DNA from: Paratinospora sagittata
Lineage: Eukaryota > Streptophyta > Magnoliopsida > Ranunculales > Menispermaceae
Assembly: GCA_035771175.1 (NCBI GenBank)
Contig: CM069595.1
Coordinates: 3,700,094-3,764,093 of the forward strand
Direction of reading: 5' to 3'
Length of the DNA stretch: 64,000 bases
The position numbers were made by a program, and so were the translations under genes. Positions 1-10,132 of the stretch are shown here, piece by piece. Position 1 is the first letter of the stretch. The number at the start of each line of letters is the position of its first letter. The notes below the pieces were generated by a model. It was not told the DNA's origin. It saw nothing but the letters and a program-made list of their open reading frames with translations, and ran no database searches.

Positions 1-437
1 GTGGCCCACGCGGTAGACAGCCCATGAGATACCGTAGAGAGGGCTAATGCAGCGTATCCGACAGCGGTGCGAAAACGCTGTGAACACCTTTGAACAGCTT
101 TTAACATGCAAATATTATTTAATTTTATTTTTAAATTATATGAGGATGAAACTCAATAATAAAACCATGTGCATTTTGATTGATAATTAGCTTAGAAGAT
201 TGTTATATAATTTTTAGATAACAAAAAATATCACCAATTATTTTTTTAGTACTCAAAGAGCCCTATACATGTATGCTATATATATTAAATAGGATATTTT
301 ATCACTTGAATTAATGTCACCTTTGATGATAAAGTTACAAGCATAAGCTATATATGTCAAACGATGCCTAAGTAGTAATTTTCAGCCATGAAATTTCTTT
401 AAATCTAAGTCTCGAATCAAAGTTATATCTAGAGAAG
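1..437. repeat. 437-bp exact direct repeat, left copy
   Basis: Bases 1-437 read identically to 9696-10132, with no mismatch found by eye. The match stops at 437/438 (left) and 10132/10133 (right). Because it already matches at base 1, the repeat probably extends upstream of the window. The left copy abuts and supplies the 5' flank of the NIMIN-like reading frame at 458. The right copy continues into unrelated intergenic DNA. The arrangement fits the junction of a tandem duplication with a unit of 9695 bp, or a false duplication in assembly. Confidence 0.95.
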
Positions 438-457
438 AAGACGGCGAGGATGAGAAG

Positions 458-757
458 ATGGAGAAGTTTTACGCTTTGATCAAAAGCTATAGAGAGGCAC
501 GTCATCGCCTGAGAATTGATTTGTTCAATGATGAACAGATCAACAACAACAACAACAACAACGATGAGAAGAAGAGAAAGAAGAAGGAAGAAGAAGACGG
601 CCGGGAAAGATCGTCAGGGTGGGTTCCTGCGTTCGAGTGTGAAGATTTTGCAGAGAAAGTTGAGTTTGGGAAATTTCGTGCTGTTAATAAATCTTGCAAA
701 CAAAGCGAGAAAAAGAAAGAAGAAGAAGATTGCTTAGATTTGAAGCTCGCTCTTTAG
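458..757 (+). CDS. 5'-truncated NIMIN-like protein (NPR1-interacting, EAR motif)
   Basis: The first ATG gives 99 residues. It starts at MEKFYALIKSYREAR, which corresponds to an internal position in the paralogue at 4474, where an acidic leader of about 30 residues precedes the same EKFYALI block. Upstream of 458 the frame still reads acidic, NIMIN-like residues back to about 434, then enters the 437-bp repeat, with an in-frame TGA at 389-391. The native start and promoter are therefore missing. Remaining family features are an EDF-type motif (AFECEDF, with Cys where both paralogues have Trp) and a C-terminal EAR motif LDLKLAL. A run of AAC codons encodes seven Asn. NIMINs bind NPR1 in the nucleus and restrain salicylic-acid-induced PR genes. 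Whether this copy is transcribed is unknown; it may be a pseudogene. Confidence 0.7.
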   Translation: MEKFYALIKSYREARHRLRIDLFNDEQINNNNNNNDEKKRKKKEEEDGRERSSGWVPAFECEDFAEKVEFGKFRAVNKSCKQSEKKKEEEDCLDLKLAL

Positions 758-1510
758 AGATTTTATACGTATGTCAAGTTAGATTTTCTATTTTCTTGAT
801 TATCTGATGTTTTGGTGTTAGGGTACAGGGCAAATATATATATATTTTTTCTTTTAGTTTTCATCCAATATTAACTATGTAACTTTAGAATTAGGGTATC
901 AGATGAAAATGTAATATATAATACATAGATAGATAAATCAAATCATAAAATTGAATTCATGTTTTGGTAGGTTTTATAAAAAAAAATTCGTGTTTTGATA
1001 CAATTAACAAATTAATTAATTAATTTTATTTTCGGATTGGAGTAGAGCGAGACGCCGTGGTACACGATGAGGTCCATTAATTGGTTGTTTAACGATTCAA
1101 GAGGGACCCATTAATAAGTTGTTTTCGCTAGTCCTTCCCTGGTCAGTCAAAAACCATTAAGAAACATTTCCCCCATAATTTAATTAGCATGAAAATAGCA
1201 GGTAATTGCTTATGCTTTTTCTTTCTTAGAAAAAATTGTCTTTATTAAATTTTGAATATCAATACTCATGAAAAACAAGGCTTTTGTTTTTTTTCTTATT
1301 CCCTAATATTCATTAATATGGTGGGTATTAGAAGAAAAAAGAGTTACAACTAGGTAAATTGAATTAATAAAAATATATATATAATGAAGTAAAAATCATC
1401 GGTAGGAGAAACTAATGAATTTTTAATTATAATAAATTTTCATCATAAATCGGTCTTAAGCCCTCACTTTTGTTTTGCACTACATATTTAAAAGGATATT
1501 TTCATGGTGT
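758..1510. other. AT-rich intergenic, no gene seen
   Basis: This is the 3' flank of the truncated NIMIN gene. There are no coding-like frames and no recognisable repeats beyond short A/T tracts. Confidence 0.6.
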
Positions 1511-1511
1511 A

Positions 1512-1790
1512 TGTTACTTGTTGATGATATAGTATTTATTGATAAAAAGAATCTAGAGTAAACGTTTAAGTTAGAGATTGAAAAGAGATTCTAAAATTTA
1601 AAAAGGTTATTCAAGATTAGTAGGGTTAAGACCGAATACATTAAATGTTACTTTTAGTAGATGTAAGAATACAAATGCAGAAATAGTAAAGATTAAAAGT
1701 AAAGAGATGACAAGGAGCAAAAATTTCAGGTATTTAAAATTAATAGAGAATTTTGTGAAAATTTGTAATGTTTAGGGTGTTGTAAATTGC
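1512..1790 (+). pseudogene. Decayed non-LTR retrotransposon (LINE) reverse-transcriptase fragment
   Basis: Translation gives LLVDDIVFID followed by several stops and then ISRVKTEYIKCYF. This resembles the catalytic (F/L)xDD block and the downstream ISxxKTEY block of plant LINE reverse transcriptases. The frame is broken by many stops and no other LINE domain is recognisable around it. It is a small dead fragment; the extent is approximate. Confidence 0.6.
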
Positions 1791-1799
1791 TTATTATAG

Positions 1800-2815
1800 G
1801 ATTTATCATACATAATTTAGGGTTATAAATGAATTTGGGTGTTTATTGTTGGCAGCTAGTAGTTGGTGCTTGAATGTGACAAAGTAACGGAGTTTCTCTA
1901 GGTTTAGTTGACTGGAATCGGAGTCAAAAATCTCAATATTAATATTTTTCCCAAATGAATTTTAAATAGAGGGATAACCAGGCGGTGATTTCTCATCAGA
2001 AACAATATGGAAGGAAAGCACAGTAAATTAAGATGTTTAATGATGTTTCTTAACATATTTTCTAGTAATGTTATAAATGGGGCATTCAATTCGTAGAAAA
2101 TCTTCCCCTGATCCGGAGTTGATTCCATTTATAAACTTATTTTCTCTCGTTTCAAGATTAATTCTTTTTGGAGGTTCTGCGCTAAAAGTAATTAAAAGGT
2201 AAAGATTTCATGATTGAAATTCGTATTCATTTTAATCACAATCATATGAAAAGAGTCGCTTAATGCCCTTACAATATTCAAATGTGAATTAGTCTTGCTC
2301 GAAGAACGAGGATTCTGTGTGAAAAACCAAAAAAGAAAAAAAAAAAAAGACTAATTCTATTCTAACCAAAAAGGAAACAGAAAAAATAAAAAGAAGAAGG
2401 AAAAACTAATTCTCTATTTAATGTTTAATTGATTTTTTCTTATTTAATTTATATCCTCAATTAACACTATTCATATTATTTTAAAAACAAAAATGGAATT
2501 AATATATATACACCTTATAATTAAATATTATTTATTAGGGTTAAGTGTTGCATTCTTTTGATTTTTATTCTACAGTTTTAATTATGCGGTAAGGAGACAA
2601 GTGGACGGTGTATACTTTTAATCAAAATTTTAGTGATGGGGTCGTGTGGGTATCTTCTGGTGTAGAGGTCTCGTAGTATTTAAAATTAGTATTTAGGTCA
2701 TCGATCATCTTCAACCAATCAATCTGTAACAAGTCAATCAAATTGTAAGTTATCAAAAAATGCATTTAACCATTTTACCCTTTTCATTATAATCATCTTT
2801 TAAGCTTGGATTAAA
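1800..2815. other. AT-rich intergenic, no gene seen
   Basis: No supported coding region. It contains A-rich tracts near 2333-2400 and nothing else recognisable. Confidence 0.5.
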
Positions 2816-2819
2816 ATGA

Positions 2820-3720
2820 TTCAAAAGGCGTTGAAATTGAAAATTCCTAATCGGCGATCAGACAACTCGATAATTAATCGGTAACCGATCGATGATTTTT
2901 TGATATATTATTTGGTCACCTATGACTAAAAAGTAACTTAAAGCACTTGAATTTGTAGATCTTCGCCTTTTTCTTTTCAATGCATGTTGAATCACCCAAA
3001 TTAAAGTTAAAACGAAAAAGTTATGGTCATTTGAAGTTTGCATATCGATTGGTCACCGATTGGTCAACTCGATGACTGATCTGTAATTTTTTGATATATC
3101 ATTTTATCGATCGATAAGAAAACTTTAAATGATCATAACTTTTATGGTTTAAATCCGATTTAAGTGATTCAAGATGCATTGCAAAGAAAAAGAAAAGATC
3201 TATAACACTGAGTGGTTTATCTAACTTTACGATCATCGGGGACAAGTCACCGGTGATTGAAAATAGGTGATTTTACATACATTAAGTGTTTAGCAGCCAC
3301 CGGACCGGTCAACGGTGACCGAAAAGTCACGTAAAGCACGTTGATTTGTAGATCTTTTTTTATTTTTTCAACACATCTTGATTCACTCAAATTAGAGTTA
3401 AAACGAAAAAAGTTATGACAATTTGAAAATTTTTAATCGATCGGTTAAACAATACACCAAAAAATCACCGATCGTTCACCGAGTTGACCAAAAAATCACC
3501 GATCGGTCATCGAGTTGATCGAAAAATCACCACTCGGTTACTGAGTTAACCGATCGGTGACCAATTGATCTATAAATTTTAAATGACAATAATTTTTTTT
3601 TTTGTTTTAACTCCTATTTTAGTGATTCAACGTGCAAAATACTATTTCGGTATATCGTTTGAGTGACCAAACGATATACCGAAAACTCACTGATTTGTTA
3701 CTGAGTTATTTGATCGTTGG
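2820..3720. repeat. Rearranged repeat module with ACCGATCGGT-like motifs
   Basis: A block running from about 2940 to 3040 (AAGCAC...TTGTAGATCTT...TTGAATCAC...AAAACGAAAAAGTTATG) recurs directly at about 3334-3430, an offset of about 393 bp. Part of the same block recurs inverted at about 3168-3210, and a piece again at about 3605-3640. Between them lie many short elements of the type GATCGGTCACCGAG and GTTGACC. There is no coding capacity. This looks like a scrambled transposon-derived or satellite-like repeat; the family is not recognised. Confidence 0.65.
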
Positions 3721-4184
3721 TAAAGAGCTTTTCAATTTTAACACTTTTTTGGAAACACTTTAATCCGAGGTTAAAAGAGTTAAAATAAGTTGGATAAAAT
3801 GATTAAATATATTTTTTAATAACTTATAATTTAATTAATTTGTAACAAATTAATTGGTTGAGGATGATTAAGGACCTACATACTAATTTTAAAAACGATG
3901 TGACTTCCGTCCTAAATAAAGATACCCACGGCCAATCTCTAAAAATCCCTATAATATAAGAATTCGTAAGCTTTACCTTTGTGGAAAAAATAACTTGTAC
4001 TCCATCGTTTCTCGACCACAGCAGCAACTCAGCCTTCTCCTCATGCCACGTCGCATCTTTGCGCTGTTTTCAGACGTGGCACAAGAGGAATTTCTAATGT
4101 CGGATAGTAACTGATCTTGCAGGGTTTAGGGTCCTACCTACGTTTCAGAACGGTTGGTGTCCAGGTCATGCTCTTTGCATCCCG

Positions 4185-4192
4185 TGACGTCA
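4185..4192 (+). promoter_or_regulatory. TGACGTCA, TGA-factor/as-1-type site upstream of NIMIN
   Basis: A palindromic TGACGTCA lies 282 bp upstream of the NIMIN ATG at 4474. TGACG is the core bound by TGA bZIP factors, the DNA-binding partners of NPR1, and salicylate-responsive promoters including NIMIN promoters are known to use it. The site is seen; its function is inferred. Confidence 0.5.
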
Positions 4193-4368
4193 TACATATA
4201 AAGTCACTTTTACAATCGAGGACGCGGATTTGGCTAAAGTTACGGAAAAGGCCTTTCTACATTTCTAAACAGAACTTGTCCAAAGGACCAAAACGAAGGG
4301 CACGTTAATTCTGTAGGGGTAAAATTGTATTTTCAGCTATACACCGAGATTTCTGCTAAAACTTACGT

Positions 4369-4376
4369 TATAAATA
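4369..4376 (+). promoter_or_regulatory. TATA box of the NIMIN gene
   Basis: TATAAATA lies 98 bp upstream of the ATG at 4474, well placed for a start site near 4400 and a leader of about 70 nt. Confidence 0.6.
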
Positions 4377-4473
4377 TCCGCGTTGGCCGGGACCTGTATA
4401 TATGATATGAGAGCCAAAATAGAATTTATTAATTAATTAATCGTACTTGTTTGAGAGCGTTCCAGAGGGTGCG

Positions 4474-4860
4474 ATGGAGGAAGAAGAAGGAAGAAGAAAG
4501 AGAAGGGTTTGTGATGGAGAAGTAGTAAACGAAAAAGAAGAAGAAGAAGAAGAAGAAAAGGTAGAGAAGTTCTATGCTTTGATTAGGGGGTATAGACACG
4601 CTCGTGAACGTCGAAGAATGGAGTTGGAAGCGATAAATAAGGAAAAGATTAGGAAGATGAAGATGAATAAAAATATTAAGAGGATGAGTAGTAGTAGTGA
4701 AGAGGAAGCGGTGGCGTGGGTACCCAAGTTCAAGTGGGAGGATTTCACGGAGAAGATTGAATTTGGAAGCACAAAGACAGATTTGGGTACTGGTGTAACT
4801 TCTTGGAAAGAAAGGAAGAAGATGAATGAAGATGGCTTAGACCTCAAGCTTTCTCTTTAA
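4474..4860 (+). CDS. NIMIN: NIMIN-like NPR1-interacting protein
   Basis: An intronless gene of 128 residues. The start is the ATG at 4474; the frame is open further upstream but has no earlier ATG after the TATA box. Order of features: acidic Glu/Lys-rich N-terminus; the EKFYALIRGYRHARERRR block typical of the family's N-terminal NPR1-contact region; a Ser-rich linker; the WVPKFKWEDF motif containing EDF; and a C-terminal EAR repression motif LDLKLSL. NIMINs are small nuclear proteins that bind NPR1 and, through it, TGA factors, dampening salicylic-acid defence gene induction. The promoter has a TGACGTCA site and a good TATA box. It is flanked by a truncated paralogue at 458 and another on the opposite strand at 12106. 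Assignment to a NIMIN1, 2 or 3 subgroup is uncertain; it looks NIMIN2-like. Confidence 0.85.
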   Translation: MEEEEGRRKRRVCDGEVVNEKEEEEEEEKVEKFYALIRGYRHARERRRMELEAINKEKIRKMKMNKNIKRMSSSSEEEAVAWVPKFKWEDFTEKIEFGSTKTDLGTGVTSWKERKKMNEDGLDLKLSL

Positions 4861-5080
4861 AGCTTCCACCGCCAACTTTTCTATTTCTTTTTTTTCTTTT
4901 TTCTTTTTTTTTTCTTTTTTTCAGAATGTTAATTTTCCTATTTAAGTTATTGTATTGATCAGTAGTTTTATGCATGTATCCGTTTATGTACGTTACTTAA
5001 AACCTCTTTAAGGATGATGATCATGATTCAACAATCCAAAAATGAAATTTCAGAAAATTTTCAGAAAATTGTTTTCAAAT
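4861..5080. other. 3' flank of NIMIN gene
   Basis: A pyrimidine-rich tract (4881-4920) follows the stop, then AT-rich DNA. No gene is seen. Confidence 0.4.
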
Positions 5081-5086
5081 ACGACT

Positions 5087-5733
5087 AACTAAATGTGTTT
5101 ATTTCTTTGTTTCCAAATTTTCGGCTAAAAAAATTTTGTATTTGAATCAGAAACCAGCCCCAGGCTAACTTACTTACAGCATGTTACTACACAAATTAAT
5201 TGAAAAAAAAATAGAAAATGTAATTCTAATTGCAAATTAAAATTGCCTTTGCATGTACAACTACACATGCTTATGGATTATACATTAGTATTTTACATAT
5301 TTTAAGCTATCTAATAAATAATTTATCAGATATAGCATTAGTATTTGACATATTTTAAGCTATCCAATAAATAATTTATCAGATATACATGTTTTGTTGA
5401 ATATGTAGTTATAAATAAAATATTGTATTACCACTTTAGGAAGGTCTTTAATTAGCTTCTTCAGTGTCATGCCGCCATTATATTCAAGTACATATTTAGC
5501 TAGGCAACCTAAAAGAAATTAAACCCTGTCAATAATATTGAAGTTAACATTTAACGCAGCAATGATTTCTCACGTTAGTTTCACTGTTTGAGTCATTTAC
5601 AACTGTATGCAAATCGCATATGATTACTATTTAGTACATGAGAGCATTACATAAAAACTCAAGTACTTTATGTTAAACTCGTATTTTTTAGGATACGATT
5701 GTATACTCAAGGTTTATGGTAAGATAATCTTGT
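5087..5733. repeat. Local duplication, left copy (interrupted)
   Basis: Two segments, about 5087-5172 and 5516-5733, match the continuous stretch 7272-7575 at roughly 90-95 percent by eye. In this copy they are split by about 340 bp that are absent from the other copy. That extra DNA carries a tandem 53-bp repeat (5284-5336 and 5337-5389). Confidence 0.8.
5284..5389. repeat. 53-bp tandem repeat, two units
   Basis: Units 5284-5336 and 5337-5389 differ at only a few positions. Each reads ATTAGTATTT followed by ACATATTTTAAGCTATC and an AATAAATAATTTATCAG tail. Non-coding. Confidence 0.85.
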
Positions 5734-5879
5734 AATATTAATAAAAAATATTGATAGACTTTTTAAATTAATATATGATGATCAAGACTATTTATAATGC
5801 AAATATTTTTTATATGGTAAATTTTCAGTATATCTAATTAAATAAGAAAATATTTTTTATATGTCAAATACTTGGCCTA

Positions 5880-7270
5880 TATCAAAATTAGTCAACCTTA
5901 GGGTGTCCATTATGAGAACCCACTGTATTCTATCATCAACAACCCTAATCATGCCCAAAAAGACCTACATTGCATAATTTTTCAGATTTTCAATCAAGAG
6001 CATCAAAAACCCTAAATCTGAAAATTTTCTTACGTAGGCCATATTGCTAATTTTTACACTAGGCCACCATACATAGCCACAAAACTTACTGATCTAACAA
6101 CATGGTTTCATTCACAATGCCTCCTAGAACAACATAGTTGACCTGCATGACTTTTGGAAAACAATGACCATTTACACTAAACTATATGATTTCACCATTT
6201 AAATCTCAAGCTAAATACATGAATCGGTCTCTAATAATGATCAGTCCATCATAGATGGCATGCAAAGCTTAAGTCAAAGTCTAGGTCAATGAACTAAGAC
6301 TAGGTCATTTGTGCTAAACCCTACCAACTTATTGTTAGAAATTGGGGTTTTTGCCTTTAGAGGGTTCCCAACACACTCTAAACTCACATATCAAACATGC
6401 AAAGCATTTGGACAACATTTGATTTCCACTACCCCTTCAAATATGGGTTTCATACAATGCATGCATCAAAACAACACTAGTATGCATGAACCAAAGAGAT
6501 TGAAGGAAGAACAATGTGGGAAAACAAGCAAACCTTAGGGATTTTGAGCAAAATCTACCAACCCTAGGTTTCCTTTTCTTGTCTCCTCTCCAGCTCCTTT
6601 CTCTCTTTTCTGGCTGAGAAGTGAGCAAATGAGCAAATGAACCTAAAATTATGTTTTTGGTTGCTTAAATAGACAAACTTGGGCCTACAACTAAAAATTG
6701 TCAAAAACTATTAAAAACCAATTTTTCTGTTGCAATACTTTCACTTAGATTGTAAATTTCTTGCAACATACCCACCAATTTAACATCTTAATCCAACGGT
6801 GGGATTGTGAGATCTAACTATTTGATCAAAACTGCATAAGAAAATCCCAAAATCCGTGAAACAGTGTTTGGAGTCTTATAACTCATAATAGGTAACTCCG
6901 ACCAAGATCTTCACCGTCCATAATGAATATCTATCATATAAGAATGAACTGACAAAATTTCAGCTCAATCGGACCACAGATCTAGGAGATCAAGCCATTG
7001 ATGTAATTAGTGACAGAAATTTCTTCCTCCATGGAGCAAGCTCTACTGGATCCAAAACACCGTTTCCGACATGTTTTGACGTTGAACGGGTCTCCGATGG
7101 TTCTGAAACTTCATGCACACTCTTTATGACCTAAAATAACGCAAAGACACTCGAACTTAGTACTTCGAGCATCAAAATATATATATACATACGAATATGA
7201 ATACGTATATAGGTACTCTACGGGTATACTATGGGTCAAAATGACGTCACCTAAAGGCACGAGTGCTACA
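5880..7270 (-). mobile_element. Putative solo LTR (Ty3/gypsy-like), minus strand
   Basis: Read on the minus strand from 7270 the segment begins TGTAGCACTCGTG. It has a promoter-like stretch (CTATTTAAGCAACC, near 6660) followed by a leader-like region with purine-rich GAGAAAGGAGC, the usual layout of a long plant LTR. It has no coding frames. The right edge at 7270 is sharp because duplicated flanking DNA resumes at 7272. The left edge is a guess and no target-site duplication was found. It could instead be another non-coding repeat. Confidence 0.4.
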
Positions 7271-7271
7271 T

Positions 7272-7575
7272 CTAAATGTGTTTATTTCTTTATTTCCAAA
7301 TTTTTGAGTAAAAAAAATATGTATTTGAATCAGAAACTAGCCCCAGGCTAACTTAACGAAATCAAACCCTGTCAATAAAATTGAAGTTAACATTTAACGC
7401 AGCAATGATTTCTCACGTTAGTTTAACTGTTTGAGTCATTTACAACTGTATGCATATCTCGTATGATTACTTTTTGGTACATGAGAGCATTACATAAAAA
7501 CTCAAGTACTTTATGTTAAACTCGTATTGTTTAGGATACGATTGTATCCTCAAGGTTTATGGTAAGGTAACAATT
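7272..7575. repeat. Local duplication, right copy (continuous)
   Basis: Matches 5087-5172 joined to 5516-5733. The left edge coincides within 2 bp with the end of the putative LTR. Confidence 0.8.
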
Positions 7576-7625
7576 ATCAGCATTTTAAGTATAGTTTTCT
7601 GAATTTTTCCATCGCATCAATTACT

Positions 7626-7631
<6 letters not shown>

Positions 7632-7669
<38 letters not shown>
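7632..7669. repeat. (AT)19 microsatellite
   Basis: Uninterrupted AT dinucleotides. Confidence 0.95.
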
Positions 7670-7672
<3 letters not shown>

Positions 7673-7675
7673 ATA

Positions 7676-9580
7676 ATTCAAGACCTAATTTATTTGTATT
7701 GTAGGTATTCCATCTTGTAGTGTGTAATGCAAATTAAATTATTTGTGTAACATGCACATGAGACGGATGCAAACGACAACCAGTTGGAAGGAATAATATC
7801 ATGTCTATGTTGATGATTACAGGCCACAGATTCACAACATGAATAATGTGGCCGTGGGCCATAATTATTAGACGATTTGCCAAAGAGTAAAACCATGAAT
7901 AGTGGACTAGTCAAAAAAAAATAAATTGAATATTGACTTGTTCGTGAGGAGAGAAAAAGAAGGCAATTAATGAAAGAGAAACACAAATATTTTTACGCTG
8001 ACGTTGGAGATGACAGTACCTGATGAAGTCAATATTGGATGACGCCGCACTGCTGATGTTTACAAGCCTCTCATCAATTAGCGCACCATATATTTCTTTC
8101 TCTGTAGTTTGACTTATTCGATTATAAATATATATTAATTAATTAATTGCGGGCTGTACGTTGACCGACAAGGAATTAGAGGGCTGATTTTAAAAGCAAA
8201 TTACAAAGTGTAATTTAGAGACTCGTTAAGTCTGACCTTTTCTTCTAAAATATGATTTGATCCTATTGATGAGTATTTCGTAAATATTCCATTCTAAAAA
8301 TAAAAAAGTTCAAAAAAGTTCATAAAAAAGTTTTCATTCCAAAAATACGTTTACCAATTCATGATCTGGCTCATTATCGATTTTACTAGAATTTTTATGA
8401 AAACATTTCATTTGCTTCTCTTCCATGACTCAATCAATGCATAATTCAAAAAGACAATAGAACGTGTGTGTTCAGCTTATACATGTCTTGCTCATTTTCA
8501 TATTAAAGTTAGTTACTTAGGCAAACTTTATCTTCTATATCCATTTGGATTCTCAATGCTTTTGATTTTGGATTAGTCTTGCCTAAAATAAAAGGACACC
8601 TAAAAAATTAATATAAAAAATAAAATATGAAGGATTAATGAGATTAATGAACATTGAATAAAATATGGTTCCTGTAATTAATGTTTACAGGCCTATAAGT
8701 GTATTCTATCGTTATCACTTCATTAACTCCTATACAATTTGAAGATCTGTTATATTTCCACGAAAAATTAATAAATGTTGATACAGCCAAATACAGATTC
8801 ATAATTAATAAGGACATTAGTTAGTACGTTGAATAATAAGGTCTCTCTGTCCCATGGCTCTCTAGATTGCTCAAAAGATAATACAAAAAGATCACATTTT
8901 TCAAAAATATAAACAAATTAAATTAATTAACAGTGGCAGAGCAGTCATATAATTATATAAAGCTAAATTATATTAATTAAGATTCTTGAGATTTAACTTA
9001 ATAATAAATTTGTTTCTTAATGATTGAAATGACTCCCAGCTCTTATCCCCTTCTTATTAATATGAATGAATAGAAAGAGAATATTATGACACAAAGCATA
9101 TACATATTTAATCATGAAAATGGTCTAAGATTCTGAACAGAAGCACCTAATATTGTATAAAATAATACCTTTAATCTATTTAAAAAACAATTCAGGAAGG
9201 AGGCAGCAGCCAGTAGGCTGCTGAAAGTGATTTTATATTTGGGTTATTTGTTCAAATGTTTCAAAAAGAGACCAACATCATCCAAACCATTTCGTACATT
9301 ATTATGCAGAGATTCTCTTCAAAAGTAATCAACTTGTTCTTAATTTTCATATCTTTTCGTACACTTTATTTTCTATAGTAAATTAAAAGTGGTTTTATTA
9401 AAATCAATTGAGGCCCATTTTTTTAGTCATGTTTCTTGAGTCAACACGGAACTTATAAACAATTTATATTAGAAAAATATTAAAGTCACATTTAAAATAT
9501 ATATTACCTATATATATATATATATCATTAAATTATCTATTAATAAGTGATTTAAAATAATTTAATCTAATAAAGCACTG
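7676..9580. other. Intergenic, no gene seen
   Basis: No supported coding region. A perfect 8-bp inverted repeat with a 4-base loop (CAGCAGCC AGTA GGCTGCTG) lies at 9204-9223. Frames on the minus strand at 7690-7986 show no family similarity. Confidence 0.5.
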
Positions 9581-9589
9581 CTCTTTATT

Positions 9590-9790
9590 AAGGCAGTAGG
9601 TGGAGTGGGCAGGGGTAATGGAGGCAGTAGGGGCCCTGGCAGGGGGCAGTGGTGGGAGTTGATTTGTCATTTTAATTTTTAAAAAATGGACTGCGGTGGC
9701 CCACGCGGTAGACAGCCCATGAGATACCGTAGAGAGGGCTAATGCAGCGTATCCGACAGCGGTGCGAAAACGCTGTGAACACCTTTGAAC
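9590..9790. other. GC-rich island in AT-rich DNA, possibly MITE-derived
   Basis: The stretch is unusually GC-rich for the region, with repeated GGCAGTAGG and GGGGGCAGTGG motifs. It then runs into GTGGCCCACGCGG at the start of the right copy of the 437-bp repeat. Such G/C-rich edges occur in plant hAT- or Mutator-type MITEs, but no clear terminal inverted repeats or target duplication were found. Confidence 0.3.
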
Positions 9791-10132
9791 AGCTTTTAAC
9801 ATGCAAATATTATTTAATTTTATTTTTAAATTATATGAGGATGAAACTCAATAATAAAACCATGTGCATTTTGATTGATAATTAGCTTAGAAGATTGTTA
9901 TATAATTTTTAGATAACAAAAAATATCACCAATTATTTTTTTAGTACTCAAAGAGCCCTATACATGTATGCTATATATATTAAATAGGATATTTTATCAC
10001 TTGAATTAATGTCACCTTTGATGATAAAGTTACAAGCATAAGCTATATATGTCAAACGATGCCTAAGTAGTAATTTTCAGCCATGAAATTTCTTTAAATC
10101 TAAGTCTCGAATCAAAGTTATATCTAGAGAAG
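9696..10132. repeat. 437-bp exact direct repeat, right copy
   Basis: Identical to bases 1-437. Here it continues past 10132 into AT-rich intergenic sequence rather than into NIMIN coding sequence. Confidence 0.95.

Noticed and set aside
3440..3570. CRISPR-like spacing of GATCGGTCACCGAG repeats
   Set aside because: Repeats are short, imperfect and irregularly spaced, in a plant nuclear context; they are part of a scrambled repeat.
4447..4473. Upstream extension of the NIMIN frame to 4447
   Set aside because: The codon at 4447 is TTG; the first ATG is at 4474 and the shorter protein matches the family.
7690..7986. 98-codon frame on the minus strand
   Set aside because: No family similarity, low-complexity composition and no splice or promoter context.
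9533..9802. 89-codon frame on the minus strand
   Set aside because: It runs across the GC-rich repeat edge and into the duplicated block; composition reflects the repeat, not a protein.
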